A DNA stretch of 64,000 bases from Loxodes magnus (taxonomy: Eukaryota > Ciliophora > Karyorelictea > Loxodida > Loxodidae), in contig CAMPDV010000117.1 of assembly GCA_946699065.1 (NCBI GenBank), positions 620,001 through 684,000 on the forward strand, read 5' to 3'. How positions within the stretch are numbered: position 1 is the stretch's first letter; the number at the start of each line of letters is the position of its first letter. The notes below the pieces were generated by a model. The model made no database searches. It saw nothing but the letters and a program-made list of their open reading frames with translations, and had not been told where the DNA came from. Positions 40,604 through 50,707 of this stretch are shown here, piece after piece. Position numbers and translations under genes: made by a program.

Positions 40604-41747
40604 TTACAAATTAACCTTTAGGTAGACCATTCCTAGCTTTGGGTGATTATAACTGCGGGTAAATTTAGTAAGGAACGTTTTCCATTCTTTGTAATATTGA
40701 GCTATATTCTGAAAATAACTTTCCAACTCTTCCTTTTTCCACATTTCCTTCACAAAGAATAAAAACTCTATTCTTTTTTCAATTAGGAAAGGAATTTTTC
40801 TTTCATTTATATATCTAACGCTTTTACTTTCGTGTATGATAGTAGCAATACCATACAAATCTTATTCTCTAAAGTCTTCTTTTATAAAGCTGGGATAAAA
40901 TAGCTTGGCAGTTTTGGTGAATGTCTCAATAAATTAGTCTTAAAGCATCTCAAGAAAGCTTGTGAAAATAGCTTCAGTTATTAGTTTGAATACCTTTAGC
41001 TTCTAAGGAATAAAGAAAGATTCTCCGTTTTGTTATTCAATATTTCCTACACATTTTAAAATGTACTCTATGTGATCATCCTAAATAAAAGCTTACAAGT
41101 TCACGAAATTGACTAATATCTATTTTTGTATGCTCTTCAAAAGGTATCTTTTAAGAAATTGTTGAAATGATATCTAAGCTATACGCAGGACAAGGATACA
41201 TTAGAATAGGAGAAGAATTGAAAGAATATTCAAAAACATTAAGAGCTTACAAATAATCTATTATCTGCTGCTTAGAGGCTTAAGTTTAAAGAAAGATATT
41301 CTCTAAAGTTTCAAATGTAAATTGTTTTTCTTCTTATTTAAGTTAAGCTAACATTTGAGGAGAGTAAGGAATTAAATTTTTACCTATTTTGCTTAATTCT
41401 GGAGCTCTTATATCTATTTTATAGATTGAAGAAGTTAAAGTTTTTACAATTCTCTATTAAGTTTCTTCTGCCTAATCTCTGCTTTCTTCATTTTCTATAA
41501 TATTTGTTAAAACAAAACTATTAGAACTTCTTCACTCTAATACGCTATATGTTTCATTTTCACTACACATTACTGCTTAATCATTATGACTTCCTTTTAT
41601 TTTCAGAACACACTTTTCTTCAGTTTCCTATGATTCGCTCTCCTTTCTTTGCTACTTAGACATAAAGTCTAGCAAAAGCTAATCAATTTCAGGAGGAAAT
41701 TCGAAGATAAGAAAGTTTTCAAGTTTATCAAGGTAAATGTTTTACAT
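40604..41747 (-). CDS. DSCC1: Sister-chromatid cohesion protein Dcc1 homologue
   Basis: Dcc1 is a subunit of the alternative clamp loader RFC-Ctf18-Dcc1-Ctf8, which loads or unloads PCNA and supports sister-chromatid cohesion in the nucleus. Two exons (41097-41747, 41080-40604) are joined across a 16-nt intron; both exons are multiples of three. Recognisable blocks are KGSHNDQAVMCSENETYSV near the N-terminus, a central helical region with DDHIEYILKCVG after the intron, and the C-terminal winged-helix part with EKRIEFLFFVKEMWKKEEL and FLTKFTRS. Codon 72 is TGA, read as Trp. The expected end is at a TAA (40604); the next in-frame TGA is at 40217, so termination is unresolved. The start lies 17 nt from the stop of the upstream ORF. 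Confidence 0.82.
41081..41096 (-). other. 16-nt intron in the Dcc1 homologue
   Basis: GTAAGCTTTTATTTAG on the minus strand. Upstream codons end in REL and the frame resumes with DDHIEYILK; without removal the Dcc1 frame is lost. GT-AG boundaries, AT-rich interior. Confidence 0.85.
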
Positions 41748-41764
41748 TGGCGCGTTTATAAAAT

Positions 41765-42502
41765 TCAAAGAAGGGAATTATTTTAAATGAAGTTTAAATA
41801 AATAAAAAATAAATCAATATAATATTAATCTATCCAATTACTCTTAGACGTATATCCATCATTAAGAAATTTATTAATCATTAAAATAACTATTAGCCCT
41901 TTATTTATTTCTAGATTCCTATTTGCGTATTCTTTAATTATAAATTTGATGTCTACCTCTTTTTCTTCCAATTATTTTAAATACTGTTATTCGATTTCAG
42001 TAATCTAATCTTATAATAATTGGTCTCTTTCCTTGTTTATTATTATTTTCCAATTTCAAATATTGTATTAATTTTGTTATTTTTCTAACTCATGTTTTAG
42101 ATTTTCTTTTTTTTATTTCATTTTGGTAATCTAAAATTCAAATTGTTCTTTTTCTATCTCTGAATTTATATTTAGATTTTAAATTTCTTACTCCAATAAA
42201 TCGTTATAATCTATTTATTATGTTCATTTTTCTTACAACACTATATTATTATCTTTAAATATTTCTTTAATTTCATAGAGTTCTTATATTTATTTTTCTT
42301 GATTATTTATTTCTTTTTATAATTTTATTATTTCTTCTGATTTTTTTTATGAGCATTTAGTTTTTAGATTTTTATTGGGAAATTATTTATTTTTAAGAAG
42401 AATTATTAAATATTCTTTATGCGCATTAACTTTTCGATGTTATTTGATGCATTTTTTATTTTAATTAATGAAATTAAATGTTTTTAGTTCATTACTATTC
42501 AT
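41765..42502 (-). CDS. Coiled-coil protein, unidentified
   Basis: A frame of 245 residues (two internal TGA read as Trp; stop TGA at 41765-41767). Most of it is Glu/Lys/Gln-rich heptad-like sequence typical of a coiled coil, with a non-coiled C-terminal ~60 residues. Its ATG overlaps the TGA of the upstream ORF in the motif ATGA, and its own stop is 17 nt before the Dcc1 ATG, all on the same strand. It could be a host gene or the second ORF of a mobile element whose first ORF carries a zinc knuckle. No family recognised. Confidence 0.5.
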
Positions 42503-43725
42503 CTTGATTCTTCTTCATTGTTTGTCTCATCCTAAAATTAATCAGCTCTTTCCATTTTTTGCATTTCTTAGTTTTCTTACTATTTCTTAAGGCTATTTTA
42601 TTCAAATAATTTTCTCTAGGAATTTAAAGGTGAACTTTTTTGATATTTTGCTTCTTCTTCGTTCTTTTCTTGCTATATTTCAATATTATTAAAGGTTTCT
42701 GCTTGTTATCTTATATTTTTTTTTAGTTCCTGCAGCATTTTGTGCTCTGGAATTTCTTCTTATATAACTAAATTATTGTTTAGGAATTTGTTAAACTATT
42801 ACTAGTTACTTTGCTACTATTAATTTTTTAATTCTTAAAGTTTAGTTGCTGACTGTAAAAAAATTATTTTATCTAGTTCTTATTGTTAAATTTTTATTTG
42901 CGCTTAAAACTCTAAGTGCTCTTAAATTTCATCTCTTTATGTCCTTTTTGTCCTTTTGATTTTTTTATTTATTTATTCGATTTTTTAATCTTATATTCTT
43001 CTGCAGAAGTCAAATTTGTGTCCCACTTAGCCACAGAATATACATATTATTTAAGTTTTGTGTCTCATAGTTATATTTTAATCATAATATTTTATTTCAT
43101 TTGGTAATTTTAAAATTTCTTGTTATGTGATTTCACATATTATTTCTATTATTGGGTAGGACTTGCTTTCTATTTGTTTGAAGTTAATTTCTTTTATATT
43201 TCGCTTGTAAAAGTTAAAAAGAGATTTAGAATATCATCTAATTTCATTGCATTTGTGCTTGTTATTCTTATTTTATAGTGATTTCTGTTATATTAGTTAT
43301 CGAATAATTTTTCTTCAATTTTTAGTTATATCAATTATTTTGGCATATTGTTATCGGCTAGGTTAATGTGAAAAAATTGTTTATTGGTGTATTTCTTCAT
43401 TAGTTCTTTACTTTTGAAGAAAAGTACGTAATTCCCTTTAAAATTAAACTTCGAATTGCATAGAACCTCCATTCTTTTGATATTTCCAAAGATTTTATTG
43501 AATATTTTGTTTTCGATTAGTTTTTTAATTTGATATTACTCTCCCGGGTCATTTTCGAATTAAGTCAAAAGTTGATTTGTGTAAATAATTGATTAATAGT
43601 TAGTGGTTTATTCGTCTAGAAATGTGATTAGTTAGGAGAGAGTTATCCCTTCTTTCAGTTGACAACCAACTTTAATGACTTAGGTAGGTTGTTGTCAACT
43701 GAATTCTAGGAAATGTAATAATCCA
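42499..43725 (-). CDS. Zinc-knuckle (CCHC) ORF, retroelement ORF1-like
   Basis: Long TGA-free minus-strand frame in two segments. The first (about 43.70-43.21 kb) has RRM-like blocks, such as KRMEVLCNS and FKGNYVLFF. The second (about 43.20-42.50 kb) contains CIFCGQVGHKFDFC, an exact C-x2-C-x4-H-x4-C knuckle near 43.0 kb. A Gln/Glu/Lys-rich coiled-coil tail ends in TGA at 42499-42501. A one-base frame change near 43.20 kb, with no GT available for an intron, separates the segments. RRM plus CCHC is the usual plan of ORF1 in several LINE clades. The 5' part runs into the 43730 repeat boundary without a clear start, so it may be truncated. Confidence 0.55.
43658..43710. repeat. Short inverted repeat (hairpin)
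   Basis: CAGTTGACAACCAAC and GTTGTTGTCAACTG face each other across ~22 bases: 11 perfect base pairs plus three across a one-base bulge. It lies 20 bases from the boundary of the 43730 repeat and inside the 5' part of the zinc-knuckle ORF. Confidence 0.6.
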
Positions 43726-43729
43726 TTTT

Positions 43730-44788
43730 TTTTACTTTTAGTAATTTTTATAGAATTGTATTTCTATAAGACTTTTAAGGTGAGTACTCATTAAATATAT
43801 TTTATTGTTAATCTTTATATTTTGATTGGTAGTTAATAAATAAAATTGGTTGCTGTTAAATAAACTAGCAAGAAATCCTTTTATTAGTTGCTTAATAAAA
43901 AGTTTTTTAATTTACTACTTTTAAGCAGTTTTAAAGGTATATTTGAAGGAAATATAATAGTAGCAATCATTATATTTAATATCTTCAAAAATTTATTTTT
44001 TAGAACATTTCCAATTTATGCTAATGTTTAGTTTTTATAGAATAATGGAAAATTCGCTGTTGTCAAGCAGTTACTACAACATAATAAGGATAGCTATAAC
44101 TAAATTATTTTTCTTCTACAGATCCTTTGATGATTAACTTTTAATCCTGCCATTGTATTTCATATTAGCAATGTTCTTGATTTTAAGATTCTTAATTCTC
44201 TTTCAAAATTCCTAGCTTTTCTTGGCTCAGTAATTAAATATTTATTTAACTAAGCGCTAGGATGATTAGCAGAAACTGGGATTGTCTCAATTTTGAAATA
44301 ATTAAAGGTTTATTAGTTTGTAAGTTGTAGAGTCAAGTATGAAGACTGATAATTTGATATATTTGATTGGTTAATTTTACCTACATTTGTAATTGAAATC
44401 TAGAGACCAAATTATATAAGGTTTAACTAGCAATCTGTTCTTCTTTGGTTCTAAATTTGAAATTAGAAAGTTTTAGATAAGAGAGTCTTTTATCAGTTTG
44501 TTCAGATAAAATAGAGATTTCTGTTATGAAGGCAGATAAATAAAGTTATCTCCTTTGATTATATTTGTATAAAGTTTTGAAGAGGCAATACATTCTACTG
44601 ATTGAATAAAAAGACTATGTATAAACTAATAGGAAATGATTGTCTATCTATATTAAATTTCTAGTGTAGCGTAATTTCTTAAAGAATATTAGTTATTATT
44701 TGCAGCTATATCATAAAATTTTGCTATTTATAAATCTTAAATTGATTTCTTAAAATAAATAAATGCTTTTGTAGCTTACTAGTAATTT
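43730..44788 (+). repeat. Exact long direct repeat, copy 1
   Basis: Matches 62942-64000 base for base wherever compared, with constant offset 19212 and no indel; the second copy runs off the window, so total length is unknown. The left edges coincide at TTTTACTTTTAG and flanks are unrelated. It contains overlapping open frames: plus 44045-45082 (345 codons, two TGA) and another plus frame with T-ending codons through ~43981-44330 that reads NNGKFAVVKQLL and WLTFNP. Which is coding is unresolved. Such identity means a very recent duplication, gene conversion, a young element or an assembly artefact. Confidence 0.85.
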
Positions 44789-45082
44789 AATATTAATATC
44801 TAATATAAGTTAGATTTAAATAGCTCCAAAGAAGAAAGGAAAGTCCTAATTTAGATGAAAAGTAGAATAGTGTTAAATGAAAAGGATTTCTAATTGCAAC
44901 TTAGTAGTTTTATAAACTTAGTACTAATAAATTAATAAGATGCTTTTTATAAGTCTTTCATATATCTAGAATCTAAATTAAGTCAACAGGTATATTCTAA
45001 AGAACTTTAATATATAAAAGTATTCATACCTTGCTTTATTAAATTAAGATATTTCTAATAAGCTTAGACTTACAAAGGATGA
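44045..45082 (+). CDS. Uncertain ORF in the duplicated segment
   Basis: Open from ATG 44045 to TGA 45080-45082 (345 residues) with TAA/TAG = Gln and two internal TGA. The N-terminus has a hydrophobic stretch (LPLYFILAMFLILRFLILF) that could be a membrane helix; the rest is helical, Gln/Lys/Ser-rich. An overlapping plus frame competes for 43981-44330, so this call may be wrong for that portion. The start and most of the frame are repeated at 63257 to the window end. Confidence 0.35.
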
Positions 45083-45741
45083 AAGCATACTATTTGCAAC
45101 ATCTAAGATAACTAGTATTTGATGATGCTATTAGTGCTGTTACTTGAAATAAACTTAATTACCTTAAATAATAATAATCAATTATCTACCAATAGATATA
45201 CATTAATTTAAATATATATCATTTAACAATAAATCATTTAAGAACTAGCATTATCTAAATTAATAGCAAGCATGATTTAGGGAAGTGATAGAAGTAAATG
45301 CATTTAAATAATAAACTAACACATAAATTTAGATAGCAAATTTAATAATTAATATTAGTTTAATAATAATGGCAGAGAAATAAATAAACTAAATTATTAC
45401 CACCAACTAAATGTAGAACATTTATTTATCTCTATTTCTACATTTACCTTTATAATATATTAATATCAAACTAAAATCAAAACTACCTAAAATACCTATT
45501 TTTAGCCCATCTACTTTTACTAATTTATGCTTTTTCTTCAGGAAATAGCTTTCCATTATAAAATACATTCATATCAACTAAACATAATTATTATCTTTTT
45601 ATACTTTAGAGTTTATTTAATAATAGATAGAAAGATTGCTGCCATCATTCTTTAATTCTAAACAACTAAGGTAATTAAATTCAATAAAGCTAGCTTTCAG
45701 GAATCAACTTTAATATTTAATTCAATCTTCATTTTATAAAT
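45083..45741. other. AT-rich spacer
   Basis: No feature seen, although the frame of the preceding ORF happens to stay free of TGA here. Confidence 0.4.
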
Positions 45742-46752
45742 ATGGGAATTTGCTGTGAAAAGGAAAGATAGCAACCTTCTTAGCCTCAGGATCTTCAACC
45801 CAAAAATCAGGGAGAAATTCCTACCAAAATTTAAAAAAAAGTTGCCTTTACTGTTTAAGTTTTCCTTCCTGAAAACAGAGAGCCGAATTTACCTGCTCAT
45901 GAAATACTTGATATCACTCCTGTCTTCAAAGCTAGTAAAATACATGATACCGTTCCTGAAAGCGTCAATCAAGTCGATAGAGAAAGATTTTGGGCTCTTA
46001 ATATCGTCCGAGCTTATCCCTTGTTTGCTGCCGAACTCTTAGAAGATTTACAAAAGTTTTACTAAGGAAATCTTTTAAAGTATTAAGGTGTTAGCTAACA
46101 AACTAAAGAAGGAGTCGAAGCTTGTAAGTCAGCTATTGAAACATGTAAAAATGCAAAACCTGCAAAGCCCCTCATTTGGAATAACGACATTTATTAAGCA
46201 TGCAAAGATCACGCTTAAGATTCCGTTTAGAATAACTTATTCGGACATGTAGGAAGCAATAAAAAGAACTTCCAATTCCGAATGGATAAATATTGCGATA
46301 GTCCTTTAAATACTGCAGAAAACTGTACTTATGGAAAGTTCACGCCTTTTGCATTAGTATTAAACATTCTGATTGACGATGGAAATAAAACGAAAGGAAA
46401 CAGAGATAACCTTTTAAGTTAGAAATATAGGATGGGAGCTTTAAGTTATATGGAAGGTCATCCTGCTTTGAAAGCTATAGGAGTTATGAACTATTCGACA
46501 TATTCATAGCCAAAAGATTAGGGTGATATAAAGTAGTAAATCCAAGATTAACTTAATGCTAAAGTCTAGCCTTAAATAGACGAGTGTGTTAAAAAGTATT
46601 AAGGAGGAGGTTGGTAATCAAAATATGATTTTGGCTTTCCAGCAGTGATTCAAGTAGAATTTGAAGGAAAAAGTGGATAGAAGGAAAATTTCGAAGAGAC
46701 GTTAGACACAGAAGCTTTGCTTTATCCAAACGTGGTTCTGTTCGATTGTTGA
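45742..46752 (+). CDS. CAP-like protein, MGICC start (copy B3)
   Basis: Intronless 336-residue frame, TAA/TAG = Gln, TGA stop. MGICCEKERQQ start, a short Gln/Pro linker, then sequence nearly identical to B2, including the modified signature lacking the RGHR His and the C-terminal LYPNVVLFDC ending. It retains YQGGGWQSKYDF where B2 has a variant, showing independent small changes near residue 295. Distance from B2 is about 15.6 kb, same orientation. Flanks differ from those of B2, as expected of dispersed copies. Confidence 0.88.
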
Positions 46753-47946
46753 GAATAAATTTGATAAATATTTATCTAAGCAAAATAAATATAATTTAAG
46801 GTTTTAAAGTAATAACAAATTTACATTAGGGAGAAAAGTTCTCTTACTAATTAAAATGTATTTAGTATAAGATTGACTAGGTATCTTCTAGATAAAACTA
46901 TGCATTTATTGAAAAAATAATAAATAAAATATGATTTTAGTTTAATTAGAACGGGAATTTAAATTTAGTTAGTCATTATGGAATAAGCTAGTGTAAGCTA
47001 CTTTTTTGTTTAAATTTGATTAAAAATATCTATTATTTAAAATTTGGTTTTTATACTAAATGCAAATAGATGTATAAAATCTAAAGCTTTTAGTAGTCTT
47101 TTATATTTTCATATATGAAACAATCTTATTTAATCTAGTTAAGTGTTACATCTGGCTATTTATAAAAATTTATAAACTTTTAAATTTCAGATTTAAGCTA
47201 GATACACTGCTCTAAAATGACAGAAAGGCTTTTATAATTTTTCTAAATAAGGAAATTTATTAATTTTAGGTTTATACAATATTTAGTAAATAAATAGCGA
47301 ATTATAAGAGTCAAGTTCTTCTATTTTAATAGTAATAGTCATAACTTAAAATCTAAAGATGCTAAGCTTTTTGTATTTATACAATTAAATTGCTTATATC
47401 ATTTTTATTTTTAAGCAATAAAAAATAATCTTAAATTGATATACTTAAGCTTATGGTTTGAGAGTTTACTTATAACTAAATGAAGGCTATTGCTAAGTTT
47501 ATATTATGCTTTAATTTATAAATTATTAAACTAAAAGTATTAGTGCCTTTCTAAAATAAATAGCTTCCAAATAACTTTCATCAAATTTAAATTTATTATT
47601 TTACACTTCTAGCTTATTAGTCACCTGAAATAGCTAAATCATTGGATCTTTTAATTAATTTATTAAAAAATAGAAAAACTTTAAAAGAGGTAAAGAGAGT
47701 CTCTTACTTTATTAGGACTATCATAAATAAATAACTTTATTTTAAAAAGAAACATTTGATAGATCAAGAAATTATAATATGAAATCAGTTAACGATATAT
47801 TAATATATAAGCAAATGGAATTAGTTTTTGGCTGCAATTTTTATATAAAAATATTTTTAAATATCTATGAAATTTATTTTAGGAATAATTATTAGTTTTT
47901 GAAAAAACTTAGAACAACTTAAATTTATATTATTCAAATTATATCA
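46753..47946. other. AT-rich stretch, no gene recognised
   Basis: Nothing supported. Confidence 0.45.
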
Positions 47947-48872
47947 ATTAGGGAGCCTAAAAAATTTTTAAATGGAAGGCTTAAAGAAAGCTTTCTACAC
48001 CACCTCCAAGAAATAGGAGAGGAAACCAGAAACCCAAATAACCCAGACCCCTGCCAAGTAACAAGAATCTAATCTATCAGGAACACAAACTAGGGAAGAG
48101 TACTAACAGACTAGGAAAACCCACGAACTTACCCCGGCATCTTAGGAGAAGCCAAGGAAACAACCTAAGTCTGCCCTACATTAGGAGACATCGGAAGTCT
48201 ATCCTTCTGGACAAATGAGCGTGGAGCAGCTCATTAAAGTAGTGCTAAGCCTCTAGCAAGAGGTAAAGAAGCTTAAAAGGGAAAATACGAAACTAATGGA
48301 CCTGATTGAGCAACAGGATAAAAGAGAGCTCCGAATGGCAAACTGGGAAAGGGAGCTCGACAACATCTGGAAACACCAACAGGAACAAATGAAACATATG
48401 AATGACTCAATAAAGACGATTCAAGAGCAGAACAAGCAAATAATCTAGAGCCAAGTGCAAGAAATTCCTAAGATAGAGAAAATGGACATTGAAGAAGAGC
48501 AAGTAATCAAAATGACAAGAGAGAAAAGAATTAAGAAGAAATGCTATTTCTGTGGTAGCTATAGACACCTATATAGGAAATGTAGGAAATTCCAGGAATA
48601 CAAAAGAGAATATTGGATAAGAGAAAAGAAAGAAAGAGAAATGCTCTATTGTAGCGCAGAGGGGAATATATATAAAAAAAGATGGAATCAAAGAAGTGGT
48701 GAAACAAGAACCTTAATAATACGGAAGAAGGGAAAACAAGAAATGTAAATAGGACCAAGGAAGAGAAAACAAGACATAAATCAAGAAAACTTTTTACAAA
48801 CTTATTTTACGCGGCGGTGATGTAGACTGCGGCGAAACATTTAAATCAAATTATAATTATTAGGGAGCCTAA
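47947..48872 (+). mobile_element. Compact ORF1-only retroposon with target-site duplication
   Basis: The 898-bp unit 47961-48858 is bracketed by identical 14-bp copies of ATTAGGGAGCCTAA (47947-47960 and 48859-48872). Inside are an 11-nt leader, one intact ORF (47972-48820) and a 38-nt 3' UTR containing part of a GCGGC-rich hairpin, followed by TTTAAATCAAATTATAATT. G+C is well above the flanks. The plan resembles half-LINEs, which keep ORF1 but depend on another element for reverse transcription. The intact frame and perfect duplication indicate recent insertion. Confidence 0.8.
47972..48820 (+). CDS. Gag-like ORF1 with coiled coil and CCHC zinc knuckle
   Basis: Complete frame of 282 residues, TAA/TAG = Gln, no internal TGA, TGA stop. 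The N-terminus (~1-75) is polar and Pro/Gln/Thr-rich. Residues ~85-165 are a strong coiled coil (EVKKLKRENTKLMDLIEQQ). A zinc knuckle CYFCGSYRHLYRKC (C-x2-C-x4-H-x4-C) lies near 190-203, followed by a basic tail with REYWIREKKEREMLYC. This is the layout of nucleic-acid-binding ORF1/Gag chaperones, expected to coat retroposon RNA. At least four decayed relatives lie in this window (18.6, 52.6, 53.0 and 58.6 kb), plus a tailed fragment at 28.6 kb. Confidence 0.85.
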
Positions 48873-49476
48873 TCTTCTAAATAGAGAATTTATTCATAAT
48901 CCTTTGGATATGATGAAAATTACCACTTTTAAAGTTGTAAAATAAAAAATTACTTAAATTGAGAAGTATTATTTAAAAAATAATAAGTACTTCTACAAAA
49001 AATTTAAAGCAAGAGATATAATCTTTTGCTAGAAAACTTTATTAAAATGAAAATAGAATGATACATTTCATTGAAGTTTTGCAAATATATTATATATTAA
49101 AAATATTAGAAACTTTTATATTTGCTAATTTATTAGTTCTAATCATTTTATTAATAGAAATATTAAAGCAACCATGCTCCTTTTAGAGATTTCCTTTAAA
49201 TACATAAGCTTAATACTTTATTTTATAACTTATTTTCAATTTTGCTATTGTAATCAATTTAGATAAAAGGAATATAATTAAACTTAAGAAATCTAAATAA
49301 ACTCTATTTAAGTATTTCAGTATCTTTAGTCTATTCATTTTTCTATTTTTAAATCAATGCTCTAACTATAGAGATATATATTTTATACCTTGCTAACTCT
49401 ATTTTTTTAATTATTCCAATTATGTAGTTAAGCTAAAAATATCTATAATGCTTAGTATTTATAATATAAAATCTAT
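48873..49476. other. AT-rich spacer
   Basis: No feature seen. Confidence 0.45.
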
Positions 49477-49860
49477 GTCAGCATCACAAAAACTAGTAGG
49501 TAATCTGATATAATATACTGCATTGCGAGTAATCTTAAATTAGAAGCCACTATGGGGAACGGTGGATTCTAGCAGTATGAAAGCTTGACTGACGGGCCTT
49601 CTAATTAATGACTTAATAACTAATTCTTATTTGGATCTTATTAAAGAAGACTGAAGCATTTGATTCAAGATTTAAGAATAATTTTTAATAAGAAGATTCT
49701 CCATTTAGAGAAGATGAAGTGACTCTTTGAACAAATAGAATGAAATCAAGCTTTTGAGATCACTTTTTTCTTAATATTAAATATTAATACTGAAAGAGCT
49801 GCGCGCCAACGAGGTGTTACGCTCTATAATAATATTTATTTATAATTATTTATTTAAATT
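49477..49860 (+). mobile_element. SINE-like retroposon, family 1 (copy B)
   Basis: Closely follows copy A (15.88 kb) but lacks ~60 bases in the head/body junction. It shares GTAGGTAATCTG, CTAGCAGTATGAAAG and TTCTTAATATTAAATATTAA, and ends in a hairpin with CCAACGAGGTGTTACGCTC, then TATTTATTTATAATTATTTA. The match to A is interrupted only by substitutions and this deletion. Confidence 0.75.
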
Positions 49861-50089
49861 TAAAATTTAGAAAAACATTAATTTAAATATAAATGAAATT
49901 AATAATTCTAATAATTCTAATAATTATAATAATATAATTTTAAATTAAAATTTAAGCTTCCCCTGGACTTTTAACCAGGTATCTCCCTTTTTTCACATAG
50001 ATGAATAAGAACATTTTTATATGTGATAGGTTATCACTACAAAATTATTTTCAGTTCTTTATAAAATTTTATATTTATAAACTCCATTT

Positions 50090-50707
50090 TCAGTTATTCA
50101 GAATTTATTCATCATCCTTCATGTTCTTTATTTTTCTCTTATCTTTAATTATATTCAAGCTATTTATTGTCGTAAAATATGGTAAAAATAGTAGTACCAG
50201 CAGTTTTTGATCTATTTTTCCTGGATTTGTTTCTAAAGCAATTTCTCTATTTTCTTTTGTAAACTTATGTTTACTTTTCTTTTTAATATTTTTCTTAATC
50301 AATAAGTTTAGTCTTTTTCTATACCCATATTTGTTATTGATCAACTATGATTGAGATTGCTCATAAAGTTACTGTTTTGTTGCTAAGTTATTTAAGATTA
50401 GCTGATGACGTATAAATAATAACTCATTATTTTATTCGTCATACTGTTCGTTAATTCTCTGATTTTATTCCTTAATTATAATTGTTTCTCCATACTTTTA
50501 GATTATTTTTTACATTTTATCAAGTTTATTTTTGCATTTTTAGTCAATTTCATTTTTAGGTTATTCTATCTCTATATTTCCGAACATGGCTTTACCTTCC
50601 GATGAAGAACTTTATCCCGCCCGTTTCAACTTTTTTCTTAATTTATTTTGCTGCTTTTTCACTCAATTATCTGAGTTAATTTCCGAGAGATGAGCAGATT
50701 ACTGCAT
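50090..50707 (-). CDS. Small basic coiled-coil protein, unidentified
   Basis: 205-residue frame with one internal TGA (codon 15, DN-TGA-VKKQQ, read as Trp) and a TGA stop. The N-terminal third is basic with KKLKRAGQSSSSEGK, the middle is Gln/Glu-rich and helical, and the C-terminus is Lys-rich. No domain recognised. An alternative start is Met at 50587 (165 residues), which avoids the TGA. I prefer 50707 because the reading upstream of that Met stays coherent. No repeats flank it closely, so a host gene is plausible. Confidence 0.55.

Noticed and set aside
43730-45180. Minus-strand continuation of the zinc-knuckle ORF through the duplicated segment
   Set aside because: The frame can be followed only with about as many TGA codons as random sequence would give, and codon pattern favours the plus strand; kept only as an alternative.
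46604-46620. GGAGGTTGGTAA resembling part of the Tetrahymena chromosome-breakage sequence
   Set aside because: Only a partial match, lying within the CAP-B3 coding sequence; no full 15-mer was found by eye.
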